From JAJVID01 sp963743425 (GTDB taxonomy: Bacteria > Acidobacteriota > Blastocatellia > RBC074): 64,000 bases of DNA. Position numbers and translations under genes: made by a program. Where the stretch lies: assembly GCA_963743425.1 (NCBI GenBank), contig CAVUPU010000004.1, forward strand, positions 248,001 to 312,000, read 5' to 3'. This document shows, piece after piece, positions 56,880 through 64,000 of this stretch (the stretch's first letter is position 1; each line of letters starts with the position of its first letter). Under the pieces are notes generated by a model. That model worked only from the letters and a program-made list of their open reading frames with translations. It made no database searches and had not been told where the DNA came from.

Positions 56880-58685
56880 CTAATTTGCAAGAGCCTCTTT
56901 GGTTTTTCTTCCCTTCGGCGATTTTGGCCCCTGCCTGCCCTTAGGGGGTTTTGGCCCCGGCCCGTCAGAACCGGATGTGTCAGCGGCGGCGGCAGGCGGC
57001 TTCGTTGGGTTAAGGCGATTGATAACGTACTGCTGCGCGACGCCGACCAGGTTGCTCACCATCCAGTACAACACCAGGCCCGCCGGAGCAGAGATGAAGA
57101 AGGCGACAGTAAAAATCACCGGCAGGACATACTGAACCTTCTTCTGTATCGGATCAGCCGTTGAGGGCGTCAGCGCCGTTTGCGCGATCATTGTAACGCA
57201 CATGACGATCGGCAGAATATAATACGGGTCCTTCGAAGAGAGGTCGTGAATCCAGCCGATAAAAGGCGCGTTACGAACTTCGATTGACACCGTGAGAATG
57301 GCGAAGACCGCTATGAAGAACGGCATCTGCAATAGCAACGGCAGACAACCCATTAAAGGATTGCCTTCTTTCATCAAGGCGATCTGCTCTTTTTGAAGTT
57401 CGACCATGCGCGGATCGTTCTTGTCCAGCTTCTTCATACGCTCCTGAAGGTCTTTCATTCTCGGCGCCATGGCGGCCGCGCGCTTCATCACGACGGAGCT
57501 TCTCCAGCGCAGGGGGAAGAAGAGCATATTCAGCGCCACAGTCAGAATGACGATTGACCAACCGAAGTTGTGAGTGAACTGGTTTATGGCGCGCAGCGCC
57601 CCGAGCATGAACTGCGCGATCGGTTTAACCATAAAGCGCACGTAGTCCAGGATGCCGTAGCTGACAATGTCCTCCAGCGGGGTCGTATTGTTGATGCCGA
57701 ACTCGCCGCTAACCTTGCTCAACAAGGCAAGGTCTTTCGGGCCGGCGTAAACATGGTTAACTGCGCCATCCTTGAGCAAAACGGCGACCGAGACGTATTT
57801 GTCATTCAGAAGACTGACAGCCTGAGAAGGTTGTGGCGGCACAAGCGTCATCGCGAAGTAATTGTCATCGACCGCAGCCCACATGACAGACTCGGGAATC
57901 GGGTGCGCACCCGCGCGTTCAAGGCTATCGGCCGTTTGCCTCTCCACATCGCCGTCAGTTGCGGCGTAGGTCAACTGAGGCGCGTGTTTGTACGTGCTGA
58001 TTTCCTTTGCGCTCTGATCGCCGAAGTTCGGGCCGATGACTATATATGCCGGAACCGGATTTCCATTACGCCTGACGCTTCCAACGAAATCGAAATCGAA
58101 CCCTGAGCTTTTTTCCCCCTCTTCTTTCTTTCCTTTGAAGACTATTGTCTTGGTCGCTTCCACGCCGTTATTGGCATAGGAGTACCTGATCTCTTTTCGC
58201 TCCCCATTCTTTATCGCGACTTCCTGGTCAGGGAGATTTTCCACATTGTAAAATGCGGAGTTCAGCTCATTCTCAAGAGAAGGATCGGACGGAATGTAGA
58301 AACGAAAAGGCGCGCCGATCTTCTGGCTAAGCTCGTTGGAGATCAGATTGACGCCCTTGGGCGGATCAATCGCCTTGCCATCGGGGAACCTGGTCATTGT
58401 CCATTCGGTCAACACACCACCCTTGTTCGACAGCGTAGCGACCCAGTGATCGGTTTTGACCTTGATCTGGCGAGGCTCGGCCTGAGTCGCCGGTTGCGTT
58501 GGGAGAGCGGGAGCCGGTTGCTTTGGGCTCTCAGGCGTAACGGCGACTGACGGAGAAGGGGAGGGTGTTGTCAATGCCGCATTCTCACCTGGGCGCGGCG
58601 TCTCCGGTTGGGGCGCAAAGAATTTCGTCCACCCAATAAAAATCGCCGCCGATAGGATAAGGAATAAAATTAGTCTTTTTTCCAT
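56880..58685 (-). CDS. yidC: Membrane protein insertase YidC
   Basis: 601 residues, the long Gram-negative form. N-terminal helix ILFLILSAAIFIGWTKFF, a Pro/Ala-rich linker, a large periplasmic beta domain (~70-360), then five-helix core (FGWSIVILTVALNMLFFPLRW, LGC-like GNPLMGCLPLLLQMPFFIAVF, PVIFTVAFFISAPAGLVLYW). The C-terminal tail is basic, with a repeated PKGRQGPKSPKGRK. The start at 58685 has an A-rich leader. Confidence 0.95.
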   Translation of the reverse strand: MEKRLILFLILSAAIFIGWTKFFAPQPETPRPGENAALTTPSPSPSVAVTPESPKQPAPALPTQPATQAEPRQIKVKTDHWVATLSNKGGVLTEWTMTRFPDGKAIDPPKGVNLISNELSQKIGAPFRFYIPSDPSLENELNSAFYNVENLPDQEVAIKNGERKEIRYSYANNGVEATKTIVFKGKKEEGEKSSGFDFDFVGSVRRNGNPVPAYIVIGPNFGDQSAKEISTYKHAPQLTYAATDGDVERQTADSLERAGAHPIPESVMWAAVDDNYFAMTLVPPQPSQAVSLLNDKYVSVAVLLKDGAVNHVYAGPKDLALLSKVSGEFGINNTTPLEDIVSYGILDYVRFMVKPIAQFMLGALRAINQFTHNFGWSIVILTVALNMLFFPLRWRSSVVMKRAAAMAPRMKDLQERMKKLDKNDPRMVELQKEQIALMKEGNPLMGCLPLLLQMPFFIAVFAILTVSIEVRNAPFIGWIHDLSSKDPYYILPIVMCVTMIAQTALTPSTADPIQKKVQYVLPVIFTVAFFISAPAGLVLYWMVSNLVGVAQQYVINRLNPTKPPAAAADTSGSDGPGPKPPKGRQGPKSPKGRKTKEALAN

Positions 58686-58713
58686 CTATAAACTCAAACT
58701 GCGAAATTGGTAC

Positions 58714-58778
58714 GGCGCCGCGCTCGAAAGCAAGCTGTTGACTCTGCGCGCAACCGCCTGCTTTCGAGCGCGGCGCTG
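58714..58778. repeat. Palindrome of the AAGCAAG family, GGCGCCGCGC variant
   Basis: CGGCGCCGCGCTCGAAAGCA (58713) pairs with TGCTTTCGAGCGCGGCGC (ending 58777) around the centre TTGACTCTGCGCGCAACCGCC. The stem keeps the GAAAGCAAG motif of the family but with CGCTC in place of CGCGT. It lies exactly between yidC and yidD. Confidence 0.75.
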
Positions 58779-58779
58779 T

Positions 58780-58989
58780 TTAACGAACCGGGTCGTAGCC
58801 GCCTTCGCTGAAAGGATGGCAGCGCGATAATCGCTTCACCCCAAGCCACGCGCCCTTTATGAATCCATACCTCCCGATCGCTTCAACAGTATACTCCGAA
58901 CAGGTCGGCGTAAATCGGCAGGCGGGAGGGAGCATTGGCGAGATCGCGTATTTATAAAATCTCAACAGATGAATTGCGATCCATTTCAT
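58780..58989 (-). CDS. yidD: Membrane protein insertion efficiency factor
   Basis: 69 residues. Complete YidD pattern: LLRFYKYAISPMLPPACRFTPTCSEYTVEAI and the end CHPFSEGGYDPV, with three of the usual conserved Cys. It helps YidC insert small membrane proteins. It overlaps rnpA by 38 bases. The stop abuts the palindrome. Confidence 0.93.
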   Translation of the reverse strand: MKWIAIHLLRFYKYAISPMLPPACRFTPTCSEYTVEAIGRYGFIKGAWLGVKRLSRCHPFSEGGYDPVR

Positions 58990-59314
58990 AACAGAACCTG
59001 CTCATCATTCGCGCAAATGATTCTTGAAGCTGTTTGAAATCAGCGCCCGCCATCTCTGGTTTGACGTTGAAGACCAGATCGAAACTGTCAGGATAGGAGG
59101 GGCAAAGTTCATACTTCCTCACGATCTCTCTGAGCCTTCTTTTGCATCGATTGCGAACCACGGCGCCGCCTATTTTCCGCGTGACGGTGAATCCATATCT
59201 CCGCTCACCCGCGCCGTTTCTCAGAAAGAAAGCCGAAAAGAAGGGAGTATGAATCCTGTGGCCATGCTCATAAACCCTGCGAAATTGCTGGCTATTGCGC
59301 AACGTTTGCATCAT
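58952..59314 (-). CDS. rnpA: Ribonuclease P protein component
   Basis: 120 residues from the ATG at 59314 (MMQTLRNSQQFRRVYEHG). The RNP motif GGAVVRNRCKRRLREIVR and the N-terminal FRRVYEHGHRIHTPFF are intact. It binds the RNase P RNA. The gene is complete, but 38 bases upstream is the end of a tnpB fragment, so the normal rpmH-rnpA spacing is broken and transcription from the rpmH promoter may be altered. Confidence 0.93.
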   Translation of the reverse strand: MMQTLRNSQQFRRVYEHGHRIHTPFFSAFFLRNGAGERRYGFTVTRKIGGAVVRNRCKRRLREIVRKYELCPSYPDSFDLVFNVKPEMAGADFKQLQESFARMMSRFCYEMDRNSSVEIL

Positions 59315-59351
59315 TGACACTCCCACTGTTAGAAGCGGCGGGATTCTTGCT

Positions 59352-60137
59352 TCAACGCGAACAGCCTACCGTAGCAGGTCTTACACTCGCTCCACAAGCA
59401 TTTAGACTCTCGGTATGCCCTACCGCGAGGAGGATTCTAATTCCTTCGTCTCTAATGTTTTTGGCCGCATTACGATCTCGATCATGCCGCGCGCCACAAT
59501 GGGCGCAGTTCCAGAAACGATAAGAGAGCGAAAGCTCTTGGTTACGATGACCACAGCACGAACACAATTGCGAAGATGGGAACCAACGATCAATGAAGAC
59601 AAAGTTTCGGTTGCGCCATCTGGCTTTGTATTCGATCTGCCGGAAGGTTTCACGATGCGCGGCGTCCTGAACTGATTTGGCAAGCTTGGTTTTCGACATG
59701 CCTTTCAGGTTCAACGTTTCACACGCAATCGTGCTGTTTTCTTTGACGACCGAAGTAGAGAACTTATGTGCAAAGTCAGCGCGTTTATTGGCGACCTTCT
59801 CGTACTCACGAGCCAGTGCCCGACGAGCTTTTGCCCGGTTCCTGCCGCCTTTCTGGCGACGGGAAAACCGGCGAGAGGCGCGTTTGATCTTGCGTTCAGC
59901 CTTCCTGAAAAATCGCGAGTTTTCAGTGATGAGGCCATTTGAGTCGGTGGCGAAACGATCGAATCCCACATCAATACCGACTGCCGTTTCTGTTTCAATC
60001 GCAGGCTTAAGCAGATCAGGCAGCTCGAATTCAACAACCAGACAGACATACCATTTGCCGGTAGCGTCTCGGCTGATATAACTTATGATCGAAGTCATGG
60101 AGGCTTTATTGTGTTTATATCTATCGGGCATAAACAC
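59352..60137 (-). pseudogene. Truncated IS605-type TnpB, C-terminal part, inserted between rpmH and rnpA
   Basis: 261 residues. RuvC-I GIDVGFDRFATDSNG (Asp), RuvC-II IACETLNLKGM (Glu), the zinc ribbon CSCCGHRN...NCAHCG (four Cys) and RuvC-III HDRDRNAAKNI (Asp) are all present. The N-terminal ~100-150 residues (the RNA-binding wedge) are missing or replaced by a short unrelated start. All catalytic residues are kept, but RNA binding is doubtful. No tnpA is nearby. Strand is the same as the host operon. Confidence 0.8.
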
Positions 60138-60167
60138 GGTCTCATGATCTGGGCGTCGAAGAGTTAA

Positions 60168-60193
60168 CGGCGCTTCGCAAAACTAAAGCGCCG
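60168..60193 (-). terminator. Weak hairpin after rpmH
   Basis: CGGCGCTT (60168) and AAGCGCCG (60186-60193) pair around a ten-base loop. There is no good T-tract on the minus strand, so a terminator role is only possible. Confidence 0.3.
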
Positions 60194-60241
60194 CGCCAAA
60201 TTCATCCTCTCGCTCACAAGCAAGGGGCTTTCTTTGGCTTT

Positions 60242-60385
60242 TCAGTAATGTTTTGGTGTCAGCCTTTTGCGCCCTTTCGCGCGGCGGCGCTTGAGAACGA
60301 GGCGACCGCCCTTCGTGCTCATGCGCTCGCGAAATCCATGTGTTTTGGCGCGACGGCGGTTGTTCGGTTGAAAAGTTCGCTTCAT
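60242..60385 (-). CDS. rpmH: 50S ribosomal protein L34
   Basis: 47 residues from the ATG at 60385: MKRTFQPNNRRRAKTHGFRE, then the conserved RMSTKGGRLVLKRRRAKGRK and the end RLTPKHY. AGGAG lies upstream. L34 is in the large subunit near the exit tunnel. It is the first gene of the rpmH-rnpA-yidD-yidC block, and the spacer to the divergent rfaE2 gene (60386-60520) should hold the promoters. Confidence 0.95.
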   Translation of the reverse strand: MKRTFQPNNRRRAKTHGFRERMSTKGGRLVLKRRRAKGRKRLTPKHY

Positions 60386-60520
60386 TGTGACGCTCCTAAA
60401 GTTGATATATCACTACTATTTGAAAAGGAGGAGACTAACAATCGTATTTTGCTCTGTCAAGGAATTGATACGCTTGTGGCGTCGGCGCCGATTCATCTAA
60501 TATGACCGCTTGAACCGGCT

Positions 60521-61003
60521 ATGGCGAAGATCCTCTCTCTCGACCAATTACAAACGGAACGTGAGCGTCTGCGGCGCCTGGGGCGTCGTGTCGTTTTCAC
60601 CAACGGATGCTTCGACCTGATTCACCCCGGGCATATAAAATATCTTCAAGCCGCGAGGCGGCTCGGAGACGCGTTGATAGTCGCGCTCAACAGCGACCGT
60701 TCGGCGCGCGAATTGAAAGGCGAGAAGCGTCCGATCCTCGATCAAAACGAACGCGCCGAAGTGATAGCCGCGCTCGGTTGCGTTGATTACGTGACGATCT
60801 TCGATGAGTCAACGCCGCGCGAAATCATCGCCGCGTTGCTGCCCGACGTGTTGGTCAAGGGCGGCGATTGGGACATCGACCGGATCGTCGGGCGCCGTGA
60901 GGTCGAGGCCGCGGGCGGCGAAGTATTGAGTTTGCCTTTTGTCGAAGGCTGTTCGACCACCGATCTGATCGAACGCATTGTGCGGCGTTACGGTGGGCAA
61001 TGA
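60521..61003 (+). CDS. rfaE2: D-glycero-beta-D-manno-heptose 1-phosphate adenylyltransferase
   Basis: 160 residues. The nucleotidyltransferase signature FTNGCFDLIHPGHIKYLQ (HxGH) and LNSDRSARELKGEKRPI, then LVKGGDWDIDRIVGRREVE match the RfaE domain II (also HldE-C). The enzyme makes ADP-heptose for lipopolysaccharide. The kinase half is not fused; it should be encoded elsewhere. It reads away from rpmH. Confidence 0.92.
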   Translation: MAKILSLDQLQTERERLRRLGRRVVFTNGCFDLIHPGHIKYLQAARRLGDALIVALNSDRSARELKGEKRPILDQNERAEVIAALGCVDYVTIFDESTPREIIAALLPDVLVKGGDWDIDRIVGRREVEAAGGEVLSLPFVEGCSTTDLIERIVRRYGGQ

Positions 61004-61083
61004 AAATCAACCACGAAGAAACGAAGAAAACGAAGGAAGATCAGAAAAAGACTTCGTGCTCTTCGTTTCTTCGTGGTTGATTT
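61004..61083. repeat. Inverted repeat between rfaE2 and mfd
   Basis: AAATCAACCACGAAGAAACG (61004) pairs with its complement CGTTTCTTCGTGGTTGATTT (ending 61083). The arms are about 23 bases with a GAAAAC-rich centre. It is a long hairpin that begins two bases after the rfaE2 stop. Confidence 0.8.
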
Positions 61084-61098
61084 CCGCAGGAGTTTGCA

Positions 61099-64000
61099 GT
61101 GTCTGCTCCCTTTCAGCGACTTGAAGAGAATGAAAATTTTCGGCGGCTCGTGGCAGAGGCGCGAGCGGGCCGGCGTCTGCTTCGCGTCGCGGGGGTGGCG
61201 AGCGGAGCGAAGGCTTTGACGTTCGTCGCGTTGCAACGCGCCGTTGGCCGCCGGCTTGCCGTGGTCAGCCTGAGAGACAGCGATCTGGAGGACCTCGAAC
61301 GAGACCTGCGGTTCTTCTACTGCAATCTCAACGGCCGCGCGGAATGCGAAAACGAGATCTTCATTCTGCCGGCTTCGGAATCCGACCCGTACAGCGGCGC
61401 GTCGCCGCACGCCGAAATCCTCGAAAGGCGCGCTCTGGCGTTGTGGCGGTTGACCGCCGGCGCGGGCGACATCGTGATGCTCACCGCCCGATCGTTGATG
61501 CGACGGTTCGTCGCGGTTGAAGAGATCAAACAGGCGACCGTCGCTTTGCGCGTCGGGGAGGAATTGCCTCTCGATTATCTGATCGAGCATCTGGCTTCGG
61601 TAGGTTACGTGCGCTCGGACCCGGTCGGGAGCGTCGGCGAGTTCTCTTCGCGCGGTGGGATTCTCGATTTCTATTCGCCGAGTAGAGACGCAAAATCTTG
61701 CGTCTCTACTCGGGGCGAAGACGGGCGCGCGATCAATCCGGTCCGCGTAGAATTTTTCGGCGATGAGGTCGATTCCATTCGCGAATTCGATCCCGAGACG
61801 CAGCGCTCGATCCGCGAAGTCGAAGAGACGCTGATCACGCCGATGCGCGACGAGCGCTCCAGCGCGGCCGATTTCCGGCGATGGGCGAAGCTCGCGCGCG
61901 AGCGCTGGAGCGATGAGCGGTACGAACGCGCGCTGCGCGATCGCACGGCATTCGCCGACGAGGGCGAAGAGTTTCGAGGTTGGGAATACATGATGCCGCT
62001 CGCGCGCCCGTTGACCGCTTCGGTCTTCGATTATCTCCGCGATACCACTCTTGTGATTGACGAACCCGCCGAGGTCGAGAAACAGATTCGATCCACTCTC
62101 GAAGAATTGCAGCGCGGTTACGAACGGGCGGAGGCGGTGGACGAGCTGGCGTTGGCTCCGGACAAACTGTTCCTGACGCCCGATGAGTTGCGCGATCAGA
62201 TCGGCAAGCTCCCGCGCATCGAGTTGCGGTTGTTGGGAAGCGCCGCGCTGGCTTTCGAGGAAGAGTTGGCGACAGAGGATGTCAATGCCGTTGTAGAGAC
62301 GCAAGATCTTGCGTCTCTACCGGCGAACCTTGCCGCCTTCATCAACCGCGAACCTTCGGCTCCATTGTTTCTTTTCCCGCCCGAATCGAAGACGACAGAG
62401 GTCGAGATACCGTCGCGCGCCGTGCGCCGGTGGCACGGACGTTTCGGCGATCTCGCCGCCGAACTCAAACAGCAATCGGCCTCAGGCTATCAAACGATCT
62501 TCGTTCTGCCCAGCAGCGGCGTCGCCGACCGCATCGGCAAGGCGCTCAACGAATATGACGCGTTGGGCGCGGCGAAGATCATCGTCGGCGACCTCTCCGC
62601 CGGTTTCGCTCTGCCGCAATCGGCCCTCGCCATTTACACCGAAGGCGATATCTTCGATGAGGCCGTTCACGGCGCCCACGCTGAAAGGCCGGCGAAAACG
62701 AAGCGATCATACGCCGCAGCCTTCCTCTCCGATTTCCGCGACCTGAAGATCGGCGATTACGTCGTGCACATCGACCACGGCATAGGCCAGTTCCAGGGGC
62801 TGGTTCAGTTGGACACTTCCGGCCCTGAAACTTCGGCTGAAATCTACGCGCGGATGATCGGCGAGCAGACAAGGAACGACGGCAAGGGCAAGCGCGAGTT
62901 CATGCTGCTGACCTACGCCGACGGCGCAAAACTTTACGCGCCGGTCGAACGACTCGACCTGGTCCAGAAATATTCCAGCGGCGAGACGCATACGCCGGCG
63001 CTGGACCGTTTGGGAGGGATCGCGTGGCAGAAGACAAAGGCCCGCGCCAAACGCGCGATGCGCGACATGGCCGAGGAACTGTTGAAGCTTTACGCCGAGC
63101 GCAAGCTGGTCAAAGGCTACGCCTTCAGCGGCGACACGCCCTGGCAACAGGAGTTCGAATCGGCCTTCCCTTACGAACTGACGCCCGATCAGGTGACGGC
63201 CATCGCCGACTTTAAGAGCGATATGGAGCAGTTGACGCCTATGGATCGACTGCTTTGCGGCGACGTCGGTTACGGCAAGACCGAGGTCGCGATGCGCGCC
63301 GCGTTCAAGGCCGTCATGGACGGCAAACAGGTGGCCGTGCTCGCCCCGACGACGGTGCTCTCCTATCAACACTGTCAGACCTTCCGCTCGCGCTTCGCCG
63401 CCTTCCCCGCTCGTATCGAACTGCTCTCGCGCTTTCGTTCGCCGAAAGAGCAGAAAGAGGTCGTCGCCGCTGTCGAGGCGGGCGCGGTGGACGTTCTGAT
63501 CGGCACGCATCGCGTATTGTCGCGCGACGTGGCCTTCAAAGACCTCGGCCTGGTGGTCGTCGATGAAGAGCAGCGGTTCGGGGTCGCGCACAAAGAGCGT
63601 TTGAAGCGGATGAAGAAGCGCGTGGACGTCTTGACGATGAGCGCGACGCCGATCCCGCGCACGCTGAACATGTCGCTGCTCGGGATGCGTGACATGTCGA
63701 TCATCGAAACTCCGCCGCGCGACCGGCTGGCGATCCAGACCAACGTCGCGCCGTTCGCCGAAAACATCATCCGCAGCGCGATCGAGCAGGAGCTGCAGCG
63801 CCAGGGGCAGGTCTTCTTCGTTCACAACCGCGTCGAATCGATTGTCACGGTGGCCGACCTGGTCCGTCGCATCGTCCCGCAGGCGCGGATCATCGTCGCT
63901 CACGGCCAGATGGGCGAAAAAGAGATGGAGCAGGCCGTGCTCGATTTCGTCGATTACAAATACGACGTGCTGGTCGCCACGACGATCATCGAGAACGGCA
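61099..64000 (+). CDS. mfd: Transcription-repair coupling factor Mfd (3' end outside the window)
   Basis: At least 967 residues. Start GTG at 61099 with AGGAG seven bases upstream. UvrB-like N-terminal domains (SEFSSRGGILDFY-like GEFSSRGGILDFYSP, PVRVEFFGDEVDSIREFD), the RNA polymerase-interacting domain (KIGDYVVHIDHGIGQFQGL) and the RecG-like motor with Walker A GDVGYGKTEVAMRA and DEEQRFGV. It releases stalled polymerase and recruits UvrA. Two palindromic stretches are translated as part of it, at about residues 194-205 and 399-408. The frame stays open to the window end. Confidence 0.95.
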   Translation, partial: MSAPFQRLEENENFRRLVAEARAGRRLLRVAGVASGAKALTFVALQRAVGRRLAVVSLRDSDLEDLERDLRFFYCNLNGRAECENEIFILPASESDPYSGASPHAEILERRALALWRLTAGAGDIVMLTARSLMRRFVAVEEIKQATVALRVGEELPLDYLIEHLASVGYVRSDPVGSVGEFSSRGGILDFYSPSRDAKSCVSTRGEDGRAINPVRVEFFGDEVDSIREFDPETQRSIREVEETLITPMRDERSSAADFRRWAKLARERWSDERYERALRDRTAFADEGEEFRGWEYMMPLARPLTASVFDYLRDTTLVIDEPAEVEKQIRSTLEELQRGYERAEAVDELALAPDKLFLTPDELRDQIGKLPRIELRLLGSAALAFEEELATEDVNAVVETQDLASLPANLAAFINREPSAPLFLFPPESKTTEVEIPSRAVRRWHGRFGDLAAELKQQSASGYQTIFVLPSSGVADRIGKALNEYDALGAAKIIVGDLSAGFALPQSALAIYTEGDIFDEAVHGAHAERPAKTKRSYAAAFLSDFRDLKIGDYVVHIDHGIGQFQGLVQLDTSGPETSAEIYARMIGEQTRNDGKGKREFMLLTYADGAKLYAPVERLDLVQKYSSGETHTPALDRLGGIAWQKTKARAKRAMRDMAEELLKLYAERKLVKGYAFSGDTPWQQEFESAFPYELTPDQVTAIADFKSDMEQLTPMDRLLCGDVGYGKTEVAMRAAFKAVMDGKQVAVLAPTTVLSYQHCQTFRSRFAAFPARIELLSRFRSPKEQKEVVAAVEAGAVDVLIGTHRVLSRDVAFKDLGLVVVDEEQRFGVAHKERLKRMKKRVDVLTMSATPIPRTLNMSLLGMRDMSIIETPPRDRLAIQTNVAPFAENIIRSAIEQELQRQGQVFFVHNRVESIVTVADLVRRIVPQARIIVAHGQMGEKEMEQAVLDFVDYKYDVLVATTIIENG
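61678..61713. repeat. Palindrome inside mfd, copy 1
   Basis: CCGAGTAGAGACGCAA / TTGCGTCTCTACTCGG, with a four-base AATC centre. It is read in frame as SPSRDAKSCVSTRGEDG between GGILDFY and PVRVEFFGDEV, where family members have a short loop. Confidence 0.85.
62293..62320. repeat. Palindrome inside mfd, copy 2
   Basis: A perfect 28-bp palindrome GTAGAGACGCAAGA / TCTTGCGTCTCTAC, sharing its GTAGAGACGCAA core with copy 1. It is read in frame as VETQDLASL within a region that joins the UvrB-like domains to the polymerase-interacting part. Confidence 0.85.

Noticed and set aside
60248..60505. A rightward frame over rpmH.
   Set aside because: The minus strand encodes L34, a complete and essential protein.
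60988..63903. Two long minus-strand frames opposite mfd.
   Set aside because: Shadows of the GC-rich mfd coding strand; no start signals or family motifs.

Overview
The window looks like bacterial chromosome around a replication origin, at moderate-to-high GC. The gene styles (large secreted M14 and S9 peptidases, tandem YceI proteins, TonB-domain proteins, zinc-ribbon membrane proteins, DUF2752, lone CofE and SelA) and the many dispersed palindromic repeats suggest an Acidobacteriota member, perhaps Blastocatellia. This placement is inference from gene content only. Several conserved genes carry single-base frameshifts, so part of the sequence may contain assembly errors.

Layout. 0-8 kb: minus-strand housekeeping and accessory genes (B12/radical SAM protein, alpha/beta hydrolase, aldehyde dehydrogenase, TonB-domain protein, two YceI proteins, YbjQ, alkyltransferase-like protein, DinB, cyclase). 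8-15.5 kb: CysQ-like phosphatase, selA, panE, a tRNA-Arg(UCU) interrupted by a group I intron, DinB-like protein, response regulator/ATPase, adenosine deaminase, DUF433 protein. 15.6-32 kb: frameshifted M14 carboxypeptidase, YjbQ, cation antiporter, cystathionine beta-synthase, a tnpB remnant, O-methyltransferase, two Gfo/Idh/MocA proteins flanking an AT-richer two-gene island, nagB, a nucleoside transporter, and an S9 peptidase.

32.4-35.2 kb: dnaA, an oriC-like intergenic region (DnaA boxes, a TAC-trio tract, AT-rich stretch) and dnaN. 35-50 kb: rightward genes for CofE, a serine hydrolase, a glycosyltransferase, three zinc-ribbon proteins, a broken DUF2752 gene, a second M14 peptidase, and an amidohydrolase plus xanthine-dehydrogenase-type three-subunit set consistent with purine or heterocycle catabolism. 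50-60.4 kb: the usual origin-side block on the minus strand, rpmH-rnpA-yidD-yidC-khpB-mnmE-mnmG-rsmG-parA-parB plus a bactofilin, with two parS-like sites. This block is displaced about 15 kb from dnaA-dnaN and a tnpB fragment separates rpmH from rnpA. 60.5-64 kb: rfaE2-like gene and mfd (cut by the window end).

Most striking is the 25.3-26.6 kb island: a minimal CRISPR polymerase (mCpol, GGDD motif) overlapping by 4 nt a gene for a soluble Rossmann/CARF-like domain followed by two C-terminal membrane helices. It has the logic of mCpol/effector anti-phage systems of the Panoptes type, but a different effector architecture. Second are the tRNA group I intron, palindromes inserted in frame into mfd, and at least two families of dispersed palindromes.
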